A stretch of DNA of 36,539 nucleotides from Gammaproteobacteria bacterium (lineage in GTDB: Bacteria; Pseudomonadota; Gammaproteobacteria; Francisellales; CACEW01), in contig JAQSYQ010000016.1 of NCBI GenBank assembly GCA_029256015.1, positions 1 through 36,539 on the forward strand, written 5' to 3'. This document shows, piece by piece, positions 33,337 to 36,539 of this stretch. Under the pieces are notes generated by a model. It was not told the origin of the DNA, made no database searches, and saw nothing but the letters and a program-made list of their open reading frames with translations. A program made the translations under genes and the position numbers. The stretch's first letter is position 1, and each line of letters starts with the position of its first letter.

Positions 33337-33833
33337 GAGCCTGTATACCTTAAGCTAATTAACTTTTGATCGGTAAAGATCAAAATGCTGGCATTAGCCC
33401 CGGCTTGTAAATCAGCATTGCGGATAATGTTAATAGCAGAAGTCTTTTGTTGAGTATCGTCTATATTCACTAAAATCGGAGTAGTAGGCGGTTTGCCATA
33501 TACTTGTAATTGGTAGCCAATCATATCGGCCACTTGTTGCAGCAAAGGTACGATAGGACCATACCATTGAATAGTGATAAATGTATCTAAAGCCTGATCG
33601 TGCACATTAGCAAAAGGCATGTAAGCTTCGCTTTGATAACGGGCTTTTTCAATGGCAGCTAATTGTGAAAGAGAGCCAGTTGCTGAGACCGCAGCAGCGC
33701 TTAAATCCTGTTGAATCAAAGCGCTGTTGTTAGGCAAAGCAGGGGTACTTGATGGCGTGCTAGAACAGCCTGAAATAGCCAAAATCGACAAACCTATTAA
33801 GGCATATTGTAAATAAGAGACTTTCTTTAGCAT
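33333..33833 (-). CDS. dotD: DotD outer-membrane lipoprotein
   Basis: 166 aa (Legionella about 163). A lipoprotein signal ends in LAISGC (Cys 23). The mature part matches DotD: ALDTFITIQWYGPIVPLLQQ, VADMIGYQLQVYGKPPTTPI, INIIRNADLQAGANASILIF, and an RYTG end. The C-terminal part has a secretin N0-like fold in structural work on Legionella DotD. It works with DotC and DotH in the outer-membrane core complex. Confidence 0.92.
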   Translation of the reverse strand: MLKKVSYLQYALIGLSILAISGCSSTPSSTPALPNNSALIQQDLSAAAVSATGSLSQLAAIEKARYQSEAYMPFANVHDQALDTFITIQWYGPIVPLLQQVADMIGYQLQVYGKPPTTPILVNIDDTQQKTSAINIIRNADLQAGANASILIFTDQKLISLRYTGS

Positions 33834-33863
33834 TCCTTATACCCCTACCCAATTTTCAAGCAA

Positions 33864-34274
33864 TTAAGAAATGGCTTGTGCGCTGTCTGCACCCGTGTCA
33901 AATGTGTTGTATCCTTGTGAACCTGTTGGGTCTCCGGACACTCCTCCTACCAATACGTGGGTGATAGGAATGACTAGGAATAAACACGCACCGAACACCA
34001 AGCTTGCAATACCTTTGCTTAAATGTTTCTCTTGGCCAGTTCCAGTGTAGTTTTGCTTCAAGTGAACAAGACCTTTAACCACGAGTAAAAGACCCGCGAT
34101 GGTGATAATGGTTTGCACAATCCGCCAAATGTTGCCCGCAGTTCCTGCGATATTCGCCTGTAACTCGCTAAAGCTCATGATTGTAGTAGCCATGGCTACG
34201 TTTGCCATCACACAAGAAGCTGCTGCGGATGCAACAATCCCTAGTTTGATGAATTTGCTTCTATTTAACTTCAC
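33864..34274 (-). CDS. icmD: IcmD/DotP small membrane protein
   Basis: 136 aa (Legionella 132). An N-terminal hydrophobic segment or signal (about 10-29, ending VAMA), then two helices (about 52-68 and 85-108) around the basic loop VHLKQNYTGTGQEKHLSKGI. This is the TraQ/IcmD layout. An inner-membrane part of the secretion machine. It follows icmC by 25 bases; the two genes are neighbours in Legionella too (icmC-icmD), though the order of the whole block differs. Confidence 0.82.
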   Translation of the reverse strand: MKLNRSKFIKLGIVASAAASCVMANVAMATTIMSFSELQANIAGTAGNIWRIVQTIITIAGLLLVVKGLVHLKQNYTGTGQEKHLSKGIASLVFGACLFLVIPITHVLVGGVSGDPTGSQGYNTFDTGADSAQAIS

Positions 34275-34299
34275 TTTACTTCTCCTCTGTTTTTAAAGG

Positions 34300-34902
34300 T
34301 TAACTGGAAAAATTATTCGTTATTACGCCCTGCATAAAATTATAGAGGCTCTCAGCATTTACGCCGGCAACTCCTGCAAAAATATGAGTTAATGCCTTAG
34401 CTATACCGCCACCTTGGCCGTGGCCTTCTCCTAGCTTGATCAGTTCTACAAAACCGCGAATAAACGAGATGGTCCCTACCAAGAACAACACAGCAAATGT
34501 CAAAGTTTCTATAGCTTGTTGGTCGGTGGTAGTTGGGGAGGAAATTTCTGGTAAATACCCCAATATTGGACAGAAAACTACGCCGGTTTGTTGATCAGTT
34601 CCTCCTCCAGGACAATTATTCACTAAGTTATAGTTCGAGTTCCCAAACAGAGAGTTGCTTAACACTGACAACTCTGGGGTATAAGATATTAACACTACCC
34701 CTGCCACAAATGTCATCATGGTCCCTATTGGTGAAACCCGGTGCATCATATTTTGTTCGCCATGTCGATATAAACGCATCATGCCGTATAAGATTAAAAA
34801 GACGCCTATGAATTGTGAAACGATAGTCGTGATACTCAGCATTGGACTGAGTATGTTCTTTATAATATTCTGAGCTTCGTTTACAAATTCTATTCCAGTC
34901 AT
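34300..34902 (-). CDS. icmC: IcmC/DotE membrane protein
   Basis: 200 aa (Legionella about 194). Four helices: about 18-42, 56-75, 130-152 and a weaker one at about 165-185. FLILYGMMRLYRHGEQNMMH and VSPIGTMMTFVAGVVLISYTP match the IcmC/DotE/TraR layout of a helix, basic loop and glycine-rich helix. A cysteine pair (NCPGG, VVFCPI) is in the periplasmic loop. First gene of the long minus-strand block; the region 34903-35148 before it should hold the main promoter. Confidence 0.8.
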   Translation of the reverse strand: MTGIEFVNEAQNIIKNILSPMLSITTIVSQFIGVFLILYGMMRLYRHGEQNMMHRVSPIGTMMTFVAGVVLISYTPELSVLSNSLFGNSNYNLVNNCPGGGTDQQTGVVFCPILGYLPEISSPTTTDQQAIETLTFAVLFLVGTISFIRGFVELIKLGEGHGQGGGIAKALTHIFAGVAGVNAESLYNFMQGVITNNFSS

Positions 34903-34991
34903 TTATCCTAACCTTTACAAGCATGAGCTATCATAAACTTAAGCTCGGCACAGAGCAAAACATCAAATGTAACAATTGTAAAGCCAATTTC

Positions 34992-35020
34992 TATAATTCA
35001 GTTTAAGTTGTTGAATTATA
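34992..35020. promoter_or_regulatory. 9-bp inverted repeat in the control region between icmC and the histidine kinase
   Basis: TATAATTCA (34992-35000) and TGAATTATA (35012-35020) are exact inverted copies around 11 bases. Each half contains TATAAT facing outward, so it could be paired -10 elements for the two divergent units, or a regulator site. Nearby TGTAACAA occurs twice (34969, 35032). No clear -35 elements or PmrA-type tandem TTAAT boxes were found. Confidence 0.5.
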
Positions 35021-35102
35021 ACAAAAATATTTGTAACAAATTCTACAATATACCTATAAATTTTAATTATATGTTTCGCCAATAATTTCTGTTTTTTTGC
35101 TT

Positions 35103-35108
35103 TATAAT
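35103..35108 (+). promoter_or_regulatory. Likely -10 element of the histidine kinase gene
   Basis: TATAAT, 41 bases before the ATG at 35149. No good -35 at 17 bases. An AAGGA ribosome site at about 35132-35136 precedes the start. Confidence 0.4.
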
Positions 35109-35148
35109 TACTACTTTAAATCCCCTTATTTTAAGGATTGTTTTAATA

Positions 35149-36393
35149 ATGACTATTAAAAAACTTTTTTTAATTTCACTTATCCTACTTATCTTAGAAA
35201 CCGGTTTGTTTGCAACTTATAACTACCTTGATCTTCAAGATAGCGGGCATAAACAATCCAATAGCCTTCTAGTTTCCCTTCTACAGCTTAGACTATCTTT
35301 GTTATTTTCGGCAAATAAAAATCCAGGAGACTTCAACTCGCAGCTCTCTCATTTAGAGGTCCAGACTCAAAATCTATCAGGCCTTGATGTGAGTCAAACT
35401 GATAAAGCCCCAGATAATGCTGTTATACTATCGGCCGATGAAATAGCCATGGATACTGCCTTAAATCAATCCTTACAGAGCGAGCTTCTCCAAGGTAAAA
35501 ATATTAAAATTGCTACTTATTTTCCTCAAATTAAACAGTGGGTTATTTTCACCGCTCACTATAATCCTTCCAAAAACTGGCGTACCTCTTTGATGTTGTT
35601 AAGCACTAATCTCACGCTGTTGCTGATCGTTTGGATCGGATTTTTATTTTATTATCGATACACCTTACCCAAAGAGGTCATGAACTCTATTATCGGCAGT
35701 AGTCGATATAAAAGAGCGGATCGCATTATCAGCAATTTGCAGCAAAAAATCCAAAGTTATTTCGATGAAAAAAACTTGATGATTTATGCGCTGGCTCATG
35801 ACATTAAGACTCCTTTAACGGAAGCTATCTTGCGTCTGGAGCTGTTAAAAAATGAGGAGCAAGCCCCTTTAATTAGAGAAAACTTAGAAAGTATTAATAA
35901 TATTGTCACTAGTTCTTTGGAGTATGCAAAAGAACCCGAGCAAGTCAAAAAAATCGAAGTAGACGTGGTTTCATTAATTGAAAGTCTTGCAGACCGCTAT
36001 CAGAACAATGAGTTTGAAGTCCGTTTCAGGACTGAAATAGAGCATTTTGAAATGCAGATTGAGCTTGAGCTTTTTAAAAGAATGATTATTAATATTTTGG
36101 AGAACTCTAAAAAGTATGCGAGCAGTTGTGAGCTTGCTATCACTCATCCTAAGCGCAAGTTATTTTGCATTAGCTGCCGGGATGACGGACCGGGTGTGCC
36201 TGATAAATTTCTGCATTTGCTCTCTATCCCTTACTTTAGAGTAGACCAATCGCGTTCTAGTAAGACAGGCGGAACGGGTTTAGGTCTTGCTATCGTCAAG
36301 AAAATTGCCGAGATCCACCATGGATCGGTGCATTTTGCTAATCTGCCGGGAGGCGGATTTGAAGTCAGCATTGAGATTGATATTTCAACTTAA
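35149..36393 (+). CDS. Membrane sensor histidine kinase
   Basis: 414 aa. Helix 1 at about 6-24, a periplasmic sensor of about 115 residues, helix 2 at about 148-169, a short linker without an obvious HAMP, then the DHp helix with YALAHDIKTPLTEA (phospho-acceptor H217). The catalytic ATPase domain follows: N box NILENSKKYA (N315, N319), G1 CRDDGPGVPD, F-like IPYFRVDQSRS, G2 GGTGLGLAIVKKIAEIHHG. It phosphorylates a partner response regulator, which is not in the window: no such gene precedes it and repeats follow. It diverges from the Dot/Icm block, so it may sense the conditions that control that block, but this is inference. Confidence 0.9.
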   Translation: MTIKKLFLISLILLILETGLFATYNYLDLQDSGHKQSNSLLVSLLQLRLSLLFSANKNPGDFNSQLSHLEVQTQNLSGLDVSQTDKAPDNAVILSADEIAMDTALNQSLQSELLQGKNIKIATYFPQIKQWVIFTAHYNPSKNWRTSLMLLSTNLTLLLIVWIGFLFYYRYTLPKEVMNSIIGSSRYKRADRIISNLQQKIQSYFDEKNLMIYALAHDIKTPLTEAILRLELLKNEEQAPLIRENLESINNIVTSSLEYAKEPEQVKKIEVDVVSLIESLADRYQNNEFEVRFRTEIEHFEMQIELELFKRMIINILENSKKYASSCELAITHPKRKLFCISCRDDGPGVPDKFLHLLSIPYFRVDQSRSSKTGGTGLGLAIVKKIAEIHHGSVHFANLPGGGFEVSIEIDIST

Positions 36394-36398
36394 TCTGC

Positions 36399-36428
36399 CC
36401 CACTTTCTTTCTTGAAAAAGAAAGTGGG
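36399..36428. terminator. Perfect 12-bp hairpin after the histidine kinase gene
   Basis: CCCACTTTCTTT (36399-36410), loop CTTGAA, AAAGAAAGTGGG (36417-36428), six bases after the stop. There is no T run on the plus strand, so it may act as an RNA-stabilising end or be a dispersed repeat rather than a classical terminator. Confidence 0.6.
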
Positions 36429-36539
36429 CAAAGAATTCAAGCCCTGCACAGGCTTCTCCTTGAAAAGGCTTCGCTCAAGCTTAAGTACCGGCACAGTGGA
36501 AGTCCATTTCAGTGTGCCTGATAAGCGCATCCCTGCGCT
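36429..36539. repeat. Palindrome-rich repeat-like DNA at the window end
   Basis: Further inverted repeats follow: CTTGA/TCAAG (about 36452-36476), GGCACA/TGTGCC (36490-36495, 36513-36518), and AGCGCA-TCCC-TGCGCT (36524-36539). No gene is seen. The density of hairpins suggests a dispersed intergenic element cut by the window end. Confidence 0.5.

Noticed and set aside
34903..35148. PmrA-type control box for the Dot/Icm operon
   Set aside because: No tandem TTAAT-like pair with the right spacing was found.

Overview
This AT-rich window (about 40% G+C by eye) suggests a gammaproteobacterium of the Legionellales type (Legionella, Coxiella, Berkiella and relatives). It carries a large block of Dot/Icm (type IVB) secretion genes, an ankyrin-repeat protein and another effector-like protein, and a proteobacterial cytochrome bo3 operon. 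The genus cannot be fixed from sequence alone. An alphaproteobacterial endosymbiont with Dot/Icm is less likely but not excluded.

Layout. 1-5000: a small unknown gene; an HTH protein fused to a degenerate N-acetylglucosamine-kinase-like domain; a striking array of short palindromes; a convergent pair coding for a HAD phosphatase and a NagA-like deacetylase; and a possible secreted effector. 5100-7106: a TetR repressor with a visible promoter/operator, translationally linked to an MFS exporter. 7132-9963: an RhlE-type helicase and an ankyrin protein with a C-terminal membrane anchor. 10030-14889: cyoABCDE, the terminal quinol oxidase and heme O synthase. 15115-20137: a small lipoprotein, an FNR-type regulator without Fe-S cysteines, an erythromycin-esterase-like protein, a phosphoribosyltransferase, an eRF1-like 'host attachment' protein and a membrane protein. 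A perfect FNR box lies between the last two. 20134-34902: one long minus-strand block of sixteen genes, in transcription order icmC(dotE), icmD(dotP), dotD, dotC, dotB, icmT, dotL(icmO), a small exported protein, icmX, two unknowns, icmL(dotI), icmS, icmV, dotA, and an exported unknown. 35149-36393: a divergent sensor histidine kinase, followed by palindromic repeat DNA to the window end.

How it fits together. The Dot/Icm block merges genes that are split over two regions in Legionella pneumophila. It supplies outer-membrane-associated lipoproteins (DotC/D), inner-membrane parts (IcmC/D/L/T/V, DotA), the ATPases DotB and DotL, and the adaptor IcmS. DotG, DotF, DotH, DotM, DotN, DotO, IcmQ and IcmW are not in the window and must lie elsewhere if the machine is complete. 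Four genes inside the block are unrecognised and are good candidates for lineage-specific parts or substrates. The 15.6-20.1 kb segment looks like a low-oxygen or dormancy module. The 0.5-3.9 kb segment looks like an amino-sugar sensing and salvage locus.

The most unusual DNA is the palindrome array at 1838-2130. It has seven different short hairpins separated by T-run/A-run blocks, mostly in 36-bp steps, all in phase with one open frame.
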